A DNA stretch of 64,000 bases. Source: Flavobacterium fragile (GTDB taxonomy: Bacteria; Bacteroidota; Bacteroidia; Flavobacteriales; Flavobacteriaceae). This document shows, piece after piece, positions 16,833-24,469 of this stretch. The notes beneath the pieces were generated by a model that saw only the letters and a program-made list of their open reading frames with translations, was not told the origin of the DNA and made no database searches. The stretch spans positions 186,001 through 250,000 of the forward strand of contig NZ_JAMLJN010000001.1 of assembly GCF_023634865.1 (NCBI RefSeq). The letters are read 5' to 3'. The translations under genes and the position numbers were made by a program. Each line of letters opens with the position of its first letter. Position 1 is the stretch's first letter.

Positions 16833-18398
16833 TTAGTTTGAACCTACGATATTAATTCCTGGGAAATAATTTACATAATGTAATGGTAAATTGGCATTGT
16901 AATGACGATTGATTACTTTGATAATTTCATTTGCAATAACTGCATAACCACGTGCATTAGGATGAACACCATCTAAAGAAAATAAAACTTTACTTTCAGA
17001 TGTTACTCCACTAAAATAATTTGCTGTGTAAACTTGGCCAGTCTCAATTCTCAGTCCAGTTACAAGTTGATTCAAGATAGAATTCATGTCTGCAACAGCA
17101 AGGTTTTTTGAAGCTGCTATAGAAATAATAGCGCTATTGTATGCTGCTGTAGCATTAGCAACCTTTGTTTTTTCAGTTGAAGTTAAAACCCATTTGTTAG
17201 CCATTGGGAAAGTTACCCCGTTAATGTTAATTGATGTAGAAGGAGAAGAAGTATTTACGGTTCCAATCACTGATGAAGCCGGAAGTACTATTAAATCATT
17301 AGCCGTTGTTTGACGAGCTTTTCCAAAAACTTGTCCAAAAGCAGTTGCAGTTGGAGCTCCTAATGTTGGTGTTAGAGCAGCTGCAATTTGTGCTGATCTA
17401 TCTGTAGCATCAACATCAATAATCAAGATTGGATTTGCAGATGTTGCAGATAATGGATTAACACGATTTGGTTCTCCTAAAGCTGTAAATATGGCATCTA
17501 AATTATTATAAAGTTGAGCGTTTAATGTAGCTATATTAGTTGCTCCCCCAAGTGCAGATGGAGATAACGGTGCAAATGGCACAGTTGTAAAATATGGAAT
17601 TGATGTCACGCTTGGAATAGTTGCAACAACACCTTTAGCACCATTAGCAGTTAAAGTGTTGATGATTGTAGAATATACACCAGCAAAAGTAGTTGCATTT
17701 GTAATATCGTTACTTCCATAAGTAGAAGGGGTCGTATTTCCAGTTTCGTTGTGATCTGCTGCAGGAGTATTTCCATTGGATTGAGCACCACCATTTGTTG
17801 CATAAGAAAGTACGTCATTTGCTCCAATCCAATTGGTAAAGAAAGTAGGATTTTTTGTCATTGCATCTCCTAAAACCGTTGCATTTGAGGAAGTTGCATG
17901 TCTCACGAAATATGGATTTGCTTGACCAAGTGCTAATCCAGCAGGGTTTCCATAACCCGGTGCTAACAAATGAAATGATTTAGCTCCAGGAACACCCATG
18001 TTATTGAAAGCTGTAGCCTGAGGAGTTAATGTAATAGTTGGTGTTCCTGCAATATTTTCCGGTCTACCTTGAGAAGCATCAATTACTAATCTTGTTGGTG
18101 CTAAACCTTGAATACCTCCTAAATTATTTACGTCTTCTGCATATGAAGGTTGTGTAAATTCTCCACCTCCTACAAGAGCAAATTTTTGAGCTAATAAATT
18201 TGGGAATGAATAAGTTTGTCCAACACGAGAAACCGTTCCATCCATATAACCTGCTGTTAATGAATTTCCAACAGCTACATAAGACGTAAAGTTAGCATCA
18301 CCTGAAGTGTAATCAGCATTTACGTTGTTTTCAAATTCTGGCTCACAAGAAGCAAAACCAGCAGCTAAAACAGCTAGATATATAAAATTATTTTTCAT
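16833..18398 (-). CDS. SGNH/GDSL-type hydrolase lipoprotein
   Basis: 521 aa. The signal MKNNFIYLAVLAAGFASC ends with the lipid-attached Cys18. SGNH blocks: I, AVGNSLTAGY with Ser46; III, GANDVL with the oxyanion Asn; V, SLDGVHPNARGY with the Asp-x-x-His pair near the C-terminus. These enzymes are esterases or lipases. Between the blocks are long Ala/Thr/Asn-rich stretches, so the protein is larger than a minimal SGNH hydrolase. It follows the FadL-type channel gene with a 17-base gap, suggesting that released fatty acids or other lipids are taken up by the partner. Confidence 0.85.
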   Translation of the reverse strand: MKNNFIYLAVLAAGFASCEPEFENNVNADYTSGDANFTSYVAVGNSLTAGYMDGTVSRVGQTYSFPNLLAQKFALVGGGEFTQPSYAEDVNNLGGIQGLAPTRLVIDASQGRPENIAGTPTITLTPQATAFNNMGVPGAKSFHLLAPGYGNPAGLALGQANPYFVRHATSSNATVLGDAMTKNPTFFTNWIGANDVLSYATNGGAQSNGNTPAADHNETGNTTPSTYGSNDITNATTFAGVYSTIINTLTANGAKGVVATIPSVTSIPYFTTVPFAPLSPSALGGATNIATLNAQLYNNLDAIFTALGEPNRVNPLSATSANPILIIDVDATDRSAQIAAALTPTLGAPTATAFGQVFGKARQTTANDLIVLPASSVIGTVNTSSPSTSININGVTFPMANKWVLTSTEKTKVANATAAYNSAIISIAASKNLAVADMNSILNQLVTGLRIETGQVYTANYFSGVTSESKVLFSLDGVHPNARGYAVIANEIIKVINRHYNANLPLHYVNYFPGINIVGSN

Positions 18399-18415
18399 TT
18401 TTTTTGATATTAATA

Positions 18416-19669
18416 TTAGAAACCGTAAGTAATTCCTATCCCTGGAGAGAAAACCACTGATTTGTATGTTCCTCCAAAATTAGGGTTAGGTTGTTGTGTT
18501 ATTGGGTCAACAGAATGATTATAAGAATTGTCAATTTCATCAAAATGTAAGTATAAGAATGAAAAATCTATTCCTAATTTGTTATTTAATTGGTAAGTTA
18601 AACCTCCAGTATATCCCATAGAGTCATTTCTAGGAGTCTCTGGAGCGAAATAGCCGTCTTGAACAGGGCTCTCATCTACATACCAACCAGCTCTGAATGT
18701 GAATTTATCATTGGCTTTATATTGAGTACCTAATCTATAAGTGCTAGAATTTTTATAGTTTCTAGGGTTTAATGATTCAGAACCATTACCAAATTTAACG
18801 TCAAGTGCTTTGTAAGCACTCCACATTGTTCTGTTGTAATCAAAAGCTAAAAGCCATTTGCTGGTAACTTGATATGACAAACCTACAGTTAATTCCGCAG
18901 GTAAAGGAAGGTCAGCATCAAAAGTAGTATTGGATAATAAAGATTGAGCAAAATCTGGAACATCTGCATAAGTTGCATCACCATCTCTAGCTTCCATCAT
19001 AATTTCGGATCTATAGTTCATACCTATTCTTAGTTTATCACTTGGATTAAACATAAATCCTGCAGTGTATCCTAATGCTGTGATGCCTTTAGCATCTAAA
19101 TTTACATCAGTGCCACTTCCGTTAACAGAGAATAAAGGGTTCATAGATAAATTTCTGTTGAATTTAACAGATCCATTAGCAATAATAGGTCCACCACCAA
19201 TACTAAAATGTTCTCCAACTCTTACAGAAATTGTAGGTTGAACAAAAATTGCTTGTAAGTCAATATTATTAACCAAGTGAGCTCCTTGCCAATCTTGATC
19301 CCATTCAACAGCACTACCATAAGGAGTGTAAACAGCTAAACCAGCAGTAAGCCAATTATTAATTTTGTAAGTTGCGTATACGCTGAAAGGAGTCCCAATA
19401 TTCTTTGTTTCCGCTTCCCAATTATACATTGAGTTTTGAAACTTAGTGTTAGCGAAAAGTCCGTTTCCTCCAACAGATAAATTAAACTTTTTGTCTAAGT
19501 ACGCCATTCCGGCAGGATTGAAAAAGGCAACTTCTGCACTATTTACTACGGCAACTCCTGTATGCCCCATAGCTAATTGTTTTTGACCTTGAAGACTTAC
19601 TCGATATCCTCCTGCAAATACAGTCGAGCCAGCCAAAGTCAATAATGTTAAAGAAAGTAATTTTCTCAT
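18416..19669 (-). CDS. OmpP1/FadL/TodX-family outer membrane transporter
   Basis: 417 aa with signal peptide (cleavage near STVFA). The N-terminal mature motif GYRVSLQGQKQLAMGHTGVAVVNSAEVAFFNPAGMAYLD is the FadL/OmpP1 plug signature (AxGxAxTAxxxxxxAxxFNPAG in enterics). The rest is a beta-barrel, and the C-terminus ends with aromatic residue F. Such channels move long-chain fatty acids or other hydrophobics across the outer membrane. Promoter at 19715-19744; operon with the SGNH lipoprotein gene downstream. Substrate not determinable here. Confidence 0.9.
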   Translation of the reverse strand: MRKLLSLTLLTLAGSTVFAGGYRVSLQGQKQLAMGHTGVAVVNSAEVAFFNPAGMAYLDKKFNLSVGGNGLFANTKFQNSMYNWEAETKNIGTPFSVYATYKINNWLTAGLAVYTPYGSAVEWDQDWQGAHLVNNIDLQAIFVQPTISVRVGEHFSIGGGPIIANGSVKFNRNLSMNPLFSVNGSGTDVNLDAKGITALGYTAGFMFNPSDKLRIGMNYRSEIMMEARDGDATYADVPDFAQSLLSNTTFDADLPLPAELTVGLSYQVTSKWLLAFDYNRTMWSAYKALDVKFGNGSESLNPRNYKNSSTYRLGTQYKANDKFTFRAGWYVDESPVQDGYFAPETPRNDSMGYTGGLTYQLNNKLGIDFSFLYLHFDEIDNSYNHSVDPITQQPNPNFGGTYKSVVFSPGIGITYGF

Positions 19670-19714
19670 AATGTAAAATGTGTTAGTTTTTCTTTATTTG
19701 TAAAATCTCAGATT

Positions 19715-19744
19715 CAAAATTAGAACAAAATATGAATTTTACAA
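19715..19744 (-). promoter_or_regulatory. Promoter of the FadL-SGNH operon
   Basis: On the minus strand TTG (19744-19742), 19 bases, then TAATTTTG (19722-19715), 45 bases upstream of the FadL gene start. Confidence 0.6.
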
Positions 19745-19787
19745 TTTTTTTAACTAAAAAATTATGCATGCATAATTTTTTGATTAA

Positions 19788-20552
19788 TTATTTGATAAAA
19801 TCTATTACATAGTTAAAAAAATCATTTGGATTTTCTGCATGCAACCAATGTCCAGCATTTTTCACAGTTTCAATTTTTGCCAATGGAAAATGATGATAAA
19901 TAGTTTCAAAATCACCATCTAAAATATAATCTGATTTATCACCTCTTAAAAATAGCGTTTCTTTTTTAAATTCGTTTTCAAAAGGTAATGCTGTTCCTAT
20001 AGTTTCAATTTTTTCGTTGAAAACTTTTAAGTTAAATCGGAATGCTAATTGCTCTGGGGTGGCCCAATACAAATTTTTTAGTAAAAATTGTCGGGTTCCA
20101 AAATCTGTTATGTATTGCGAAACAATTTCTTCTACTTCGCTTCTGTTGGGTTTTTTTGAAAAGTCAACGGCATTTAAAGCAGCTAATATTTTTTGGTGAT
20201 GTGGTGCGTAGTATTTTGGACCAATATCGGCCACAATTAATTTTGAAACCAATTCAGGATGTTTCGTTGCTAAAAGCATCGCCACCTTTCCACCCATTGA
20301 GTGTCCTAGGATGATAATATCTTTCAATTGATGATATTCGCAATATTGTTTGATATCTTCGACCATAATTTCATATGAAAAATCATCAGAATGAAAACTT
20401 TTCCCATGATTTCTCAAATCTAGTGCATGCACTTGAAAACCTTGATTAGCAAATTGAGTTCCTAGTGTTTTCCAATTATCAGACATACCTAGAAAGCCAT
20501 GAACAATTATAAAGGGTTTTCCTTCTCCTTCAATTCTTGAATGTAACAACAT
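19788..20552 (-). CDS. Alpha/beta hydrolase (YbfF-like esterase)
   Basis: 254 aa, no signal peptide. The fold is recognised from IIVHGFLGMSDNW (oxyanion HGF), the nucleophile elbow LGHSMGGKVAM (Ser near residue 88), DIGPKYY, and the C-terminal His in NAGHWLHAENP. This pattern fits the YbfF/EstN-type acyl-hydrolases. The natural substrate is unknown. The gene starts 1 base after the pdxJ stop, so the two are probably one transcript; there is no obvious metabolic link to vitamin B6 synthesis. Confidence 0.9.
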   Translation of the reverse strand: MLLHSRIEGEGKPFIIVHGFLGMSDNWKTLGTQFANQGFQVHALDLRNHGKSFHSDDFSYEIMVEDIKQYCEYHQLKDIIILGHSMGGKVAMLLATKHPELVSKLIVADIGPKYYAPHHQKILAALNAVDFSKKPNRSEVEEIVSQYITDFGTRQFLLKNLYWATPEQLAFRFNLKVFNEKIETIGTALPFENEFKKETLFLRGDKSDYILDGDFETIYHHFPLAKIETVKNAGHWLHAENPNDFFNYVIDFIK

Positions 20553-20553
20553 C

Positions 20554-21267
20554 TTATTTTAATTTTTGAAGATACATATTCACTACATTATCTAAACCTA
20601 AATATAAGGATTCCGAAATTAAAGCATGACCAATAGAAACTTCAAGTAAACCTGGAATATTATCTTTGAAAAACTTGATGTTATCTAAACTCAAATCATG
20701 TCCAGCATTAATTCCTAATCCTAATTCATTCGCTTTTAAAGCCGCTTTTACATAAGGTTCAATTCCGTTTTTATTTCCCAAACCATATTCGTGTGCAAAA
20801 GATTCGGTATACAATTCAATTCTTTCTGTTCCTGTGGCTTTTGCTCCTTCAATTATGCGCTCATCAGGGTCTACAAAAATAGAAGTTCTGATTCCGTTTC
20901 GTTGAAATTCTTGAATTACTTCTGATAGGTAGGATTGGTGTTTTATGGTGTCCCAACCCGCATTGGAAGTCAAAGCTCCAATAGCATCTGGAACTAAAGT
21001 TACTTGAGTTGGTTTGCATTCTAAAACCAAATCAATAAAATTATGTTGCGGATTTCCTTCAATATTATATTCTGTGTAGACAACCGATTTTAAATCGCGC
21101 GCATCTTGATAGCGAATGTGTCTTTCATCGGGTCTTGGATGTATGGTGATTCCATCGGCACCAAATTTTTGAATGTCTTTTGCAACTTTCAATAAATCAG
21201 GAACATTTCCTCCTCTTGAATTACGAAGGGTCGCAATTTTATTAATATTTACCGATAACTTTGTCAT
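20554..21267 (-). CDS. pdxJ: Pyridoxine 5'-phosphate synthase
   Basis: 237 aa. PdxJ condenses 1-deoxyxylulose 5-phosphate and 3-amino-2-oxopropyl phosphate to give pyridoxine 5'-phosphate. Typical features are LSVNINKIATLRNSRGG near the start, the DGITIHPRPDERHIRYQD catalytic region (Glu and His near 45-52), TLVPDA, FVDPDE, and NAGHDLSLDN in the phosphate-binding part. Full length. Followed by the alpha/beta hydrolase gene. It is divergent from the CBS gene. Confidence 0.97.
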   Translation of the reverse strand: MTKLSVNINKIATLRNSRGGNVPDLLKVAKDIQKFGADGITIHPRPDERHIRYQDARDLKSVVYTEYNIEGNPQHNFIDLVLECKPTQVTLVPDAIGALTSNAGWDTIKHQSYLSEVIQEFQRNGIRTSIFVDPDERIIEGAKATGTERIELYTESFAHEYGLGNKNGIEPYVKAALKANELGLGINAGHDLSLDNIKFFKDNIPGLLEVSIGHALISESLYLGLDNVVNMYLQKLK

Positions 21268-21360
21268 AATAATTTTAATTTATACAAAAATACAAAGTAT
21301 AAGTTAGCTAGCATGTGGTATTTTTTGATTATTTTGCGATATATTTTCACCACATCTAAA

Positions 21361-22020
21361 ATGAACAATTTAACAAGCTACATCAATAACGAAGTTAAAC
21401 CACTTAAACACACCGATTCTATAGCGGATGCTCAAGATTTGTTTTTAGATTTTCCCTATACTCACTTTCCCATAACTGAAGATGGAATTTACATAGGTTG
21501 TGTAAACAAAGAAAGTGTAGAATTATTAAATAGTAGTGCTATTATAAATGATAGTCGATTTCATTTTGAGCGTTTTTTTGTCCGTAATACAACTATTTGG
21601 TTAGATGTTCTAGAAATATTTGCCAAAAACGAAAGTAATTTGATTCCAGTTTTAGATGATAAAAATAACTATCTTGGATATTATGAATTAGAGGATGTGA
21701 TTCGATTTTTTCACGAAACACCATTTTTAAAAGAAGAAGGAGGAATTATTGTAGTTAAAAAAGAATCGGATAAATTTTCAATGAGTCAGGTAGCACAGAT
21801 TGTTGAAAGTAATAATGCAAAAATATTAGGGTTGTTTATATCAAATTTCATAGGGAATAAGGTTGAAATTACTATAAAAATTAGTCAAAGTGGTTTGAAT
21901 GATATTATTCAAACATTTAGGCGTTATGAATATGAAATTGTTTCTGAGCATCAGGAAGATTCTTATTTGAACAGCTTAAAAGAACGTTCAGATTATTTAG
22001 ATAAATACCTAAACATTTAA
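21361..22020 (+). CDS. CBS-domain protein
   Basis: I use ATG 21361 (219 aa, MNNLTSYINNEV) rather than the upstream ATG 21313, because residues coded before 21361 look like translated promoter sequence. Two CBS-like units occupy about 1-120: FPYTHFPITEDGIYIGCVNKESV and LIPVLDDKNNYLGYYELEDV. The C-terminal half (about 130-219) has an ACT-like look. CBS pairs sense adenosyl compounds such as AMP or ATP. Adjacent nadK (11 bases downstream) makes a nucleotide-sensing link plausible but unproven. The pair is common in Bacteroidota. Confidence 0.8.
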   Translation: MNNLTSYINNEVKPLKHTDSIADAQDLFLDFPYTHFPITEDGIYIGCVNKESVELLNSSAIINDSRFHFERFFVRNTTIWLDVLEIFAKNESNLIPVLDDKNNYLGYYELEDVIRFFHETPFLKEEGGIIVVKKESDKFSMSQVAQIVESNNAKILGLFISNFIGNKVEITIKISQSGLNDIIQTFRRYEYEIVSEHQEDSYLNSLKERSDYLDKYLNI

Positions 22021-22031
22021 TATAGTACACA

Positions 22032-22916
22032 ATGAAAATAGCATTATTTGGCCAATATTATCAAACAAGTACAGCAGAAACGGTACAGAAAGTGCTTTCG
22101 TTTTTAGAATCAAAGCAAATTGAAATCGCTTTTGAATCACATTTTTTAGCTATTCTTAAAGAAAAAAATATCGTTACAAAAAACTACGAAACCTATTCCT
22201 GTCACAAAACACTAAATAATGATTTTAAAGCTTTAATAAGTATTGGTGGAGACGGAACTATTCTAAAAGCAGCCACTTTTGTTAGAGATAAAGATATCCC
22301 AATAATTGGAATTAACGCTGGAAGATTAGGTTTCTTAGCAACGATTCAGTTTGATAACATCGAGCCTCTTTTGCAAAAACTATTGGATAATGATTATGCT
22401 ATTTCAAAACGTACTTTACTAAGTGTTCAAACTACACCAGAATATGAAAATTTTTGTGAATTAGATTTTGCTTTGAATGAAGTTACAGTTGCTCGAAAAG
22501 ATACAACCTCTATGATTACAATCGTGACCTATTTAAATGGAGAGTATTTAACCTCTTATTGGGCAGATGGCTTGATTATATCTACTCCAACGGGTTCTAC
22601 AGGATATTCATTAAGTTGTGGAGGACCTGTTCTTACGCCGAATGTTGAAAGTTTAGTTATAACGCCCATGGCACCGCATAATTTAAATGCAAGACCGTTA
22701 GTGATTACAGATGATACCGAAATTGAACTAAGAATATCTGGAAGAGAAGAGCAATTTTTAGTTTCATTAGATTCACGAATTTCTGCAGTTTCAAAGGAAA
22801 CGGTTGTCAAAATTAAAAAGTCGCCATTTACAATTTCAATTATAGAATTTAAACAAGAATCTTTTTTAAATACTATTCGTAAAAAGTTGCTTTGGGGTGA
22901 AGATAAAAGAAATTAA
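22032..22916 (+). CDS. nadK: NAD kinase
   Basis: 294 aa. Phosphorylates NAD to NADP. The GGDGT motif is at residues 72-76 (SIGGDGTILKA); INAGRLGFLA, the NE-type motif FALNEVTVAR and the PTGSTGYSLSCGGP glycine-rich motif follow, all in the expected order. Length is normal. It lies between the CBS gene and the DUF6089 gene in the plus-strand envelope cluster. Confidence 0.97.
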   Translation: MKIALFGQYYQTSTAETVQKVLSFLESKQIEIAFESHFLAILKEKNIVTKNYETYSCHKTLNNDFKALISIGGDGTILKAATFVRDKDIPIIGINAGRLGFLATIQFDNIEPLLQKLLDNDYAISKRTLLSVQTTPEYENFCELDFALNEVTVARKDTTSMITIVTYLNGEYLTSYWADGLIISTPTGSTGYSLSCGGPVLTPNVESLVITPMAPHNLNARPLVITDDTEIELRISGREEQFLVSLDSRISAVSKETVVKIKKSPFTISIIEFKQESFLNTIRKKLLWGEDKRN

Positions 22917-23012
22917 TTACCTTACTTATATTATTTTTCATTTTTCAACGTTTTTAATTACAATTAAATGACAAAAAAAATCCTTAAAATAGGGATAAGA
23001 AGTCAATATTGT

Positions 23013-23020
23013 TATATTTG
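23013..23020 (+). promoter_or_regulatory. Candidate -7 element for the DUF6089-uppS-bamA run
   Basis: TATATTTG, 16 bases before ATG 23037. No good -33 element is visible. It supports ATG 23037 as the start and suggests transcription can begin within the cluster, after nadK. Confidence 0.5.
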
Positions 23021-23036
23021 CAAACTATTTAAAAAA

Positions 23037-23720
23037 ATGAAGCACTTTTTAATTTTTACATTGCTGATTTTCTGTGGCTTTAATTCTTATTCTCAAATTA
23101 ATGAATTGGGAATATTTGCTGGGGGTGTCAATTATATAGGAGATGTTGGTCCAACGGATTATGTTGCGCCAAACAAAGCTGCTTTTGGTGTTTTATATAA
23201 ATGGAACAGAAGTCCAAGGCATGCTTATAGATTTTCTTATACTCAAGGAAACTTAACTTCTAATGATGTTGATAGTGATGTGCCAAGTCGATACTTGAGA
23301 GGGAATTCATTTGAAAATAGTGTAAAAGAATTTTCTGCGGGATTAGAATTCAATTTTTTAGATTTTGATCTCCACAGTGGTGATCATAAAATATCACCAT
23401 ATGTGTATTCAGGTCTTAGTTATTTTGTTTATGACGAAATTTTCATTCTTGACAAAAGTAGCAAAGAGGATTATCAAAGTAGTACATTTGCTATACCTAT
23501 GGTAGTTGGAGTAAAAGCAAGATTGTTCGAAAGATTTGTTTTGGGGGCGGAAGTAGGTTTTAGATATACTTTTACTGATAATTTAGATGGTAGTAATCCT
23601 AAAAATGATAACTTTGAAACCTTGCGTTTTGGAAATAAAAACAGCAATGATTGGTATGTTTTTACGGGATTAACATTAACCTATATTTTTGGTAAAAATC
23701 CGTGTTTTTGTGCAGAATAA
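23037..23720 (+). CDS. DUF6089 outer-membrane beta-barrel protein
   Basis: 227 aa from ATG 23037 (the upstream ATG 22968 lies before the promoter-like TATATTTG). Signal peptide MKHFLIFTLLIFCGFNSYSQ. The mature protein begins INELGIFAGGVNYIGDVGP, the conserved start of DUF6089, and then alternates beta-strands to the end (TLTYIFGKN). It is found in Bacteroidota between nadK and uppS. The stop is 1 base before uppS, so coupling with the undecaprenyl synthase and BamA genes is likely. Exact function unknown; an outer-membrane role is inferred. Confidence 0.85.
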   Translation: MKHFLIFTLLIFCGFNSYSQINELGIFAGGVNYIGDVGPTDYVAPNKAAFGVLYKWNRSPRHAYRFSYTQGNLTSNDVDSDVPSRYLRGNSFENSVKEFSAGLEFNFLDFDLHSGDHKISPYVYSGLSYFVYDEIFILDKSSKEDYQSSTFAIPMVVGVKARLFERFVLGAEVGFRYTFTDNLDGSNPKNDNFETLRFGNKNSNDWYVFTGLTLTYIFGKNPCFCAE

Positions 23721-23721
23721 A

Positions 23722-24465
23722 ATGAAATTATTAGAAAAAATAAATAAAGAGCAACTTCCACAACACCTAGCCATTATTATGGACGGAAATGGGAGATGGG
23801 CTAAACAAAAAGGGATGCTTCGGGCTTTTGGTCATGAAAATGGAACTAAGTCGGTAAGAGTAACTGTTGAAACATGCGCAAAACTTGGAATTAAAAACTT
23901 GACTTTGTATGCGTTTTCAACAGAAAACTGGAATCGTCCAAAAGTTGAGGTTGATACTTTAATGAAGCTTTTAGTTTCTTCTTTAAAAAAAGAAATTAAG
24001 ACTTTACAATCGAATAATATTAGATTAAATGCTATTGGAAATTTAACAAATTTACCATCAGGTGTACAAAAAGAACTGCAAGAAGTAATTGAAAAGACAA
24101 CCGAAAACACTAGAATGACGCTTACTTTAGCTCTTAGTTATGGTTCTCGAGAAGAACTCATTCAAGTTGTTAAAAAAATTGCTAACAAAGTTAAAAATAA
24201 TATAATTTCCGAAGAGGCTATTGATGAATCAATTATTAATCAGCATCTTTACACACACAATTTGCCAGATGTTGATTTGGTTATTAGAACAAGTGGTGAG
24301 CACAGAATAAGTAATTTTTTACTTTGGCAAATAGCTTATGCTGAATTCTATTTTACAGAAGTGCTTTGGCCTGATTTTACGGAAAATCATTTGTATGAAG
24401 CAATTATTAGTTATCAGAAACGTGAACGCCGATTTGGAAAAACAAGCGAACAAATTATACCTTAG
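23722..24465 (+). CDS. uppS: Undecaprenyl diphosphate synthase
   Basis: 247 aa from ATG 23722. Makes the C55 isoprenoid carrier of peptidoglycan and LPS O-units. The IIMDGNGRWAKQKG signature with catalytic Asp21, the YAFSTENWNRP motif and the C-terminal RTSGEHRISNFLLWQIAYAEFYF motif are all intact. An upstream frame extension from 23689 overlaps DUF6089 and is not needed. BamA begins 5 bases after the stop. Confidence 0.97.
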   Translation: MKLLEKINKEQLPQHLAIIMDGNGRWAKQKGMLRAFGHENGTKSVRVTVETCAKLGIKNLTLYAFSTENWNRPKVEVDTLMKLLVSSLKKEIKTLQSNNIRLNAIGNLTNLPSGVQKELQEVIEKTTENTRMTLTLALSYGSREELIQVVKKIANKVKNNIISEEAIDESIINQHLYTHNLPDVDLVIRTSGEHRISNFLLWQIAYAEFYFTEVLWPDFTENHLYEAIISYQKRERRFGKTSEQIIP

Positions 24466-24469
24466 AAAA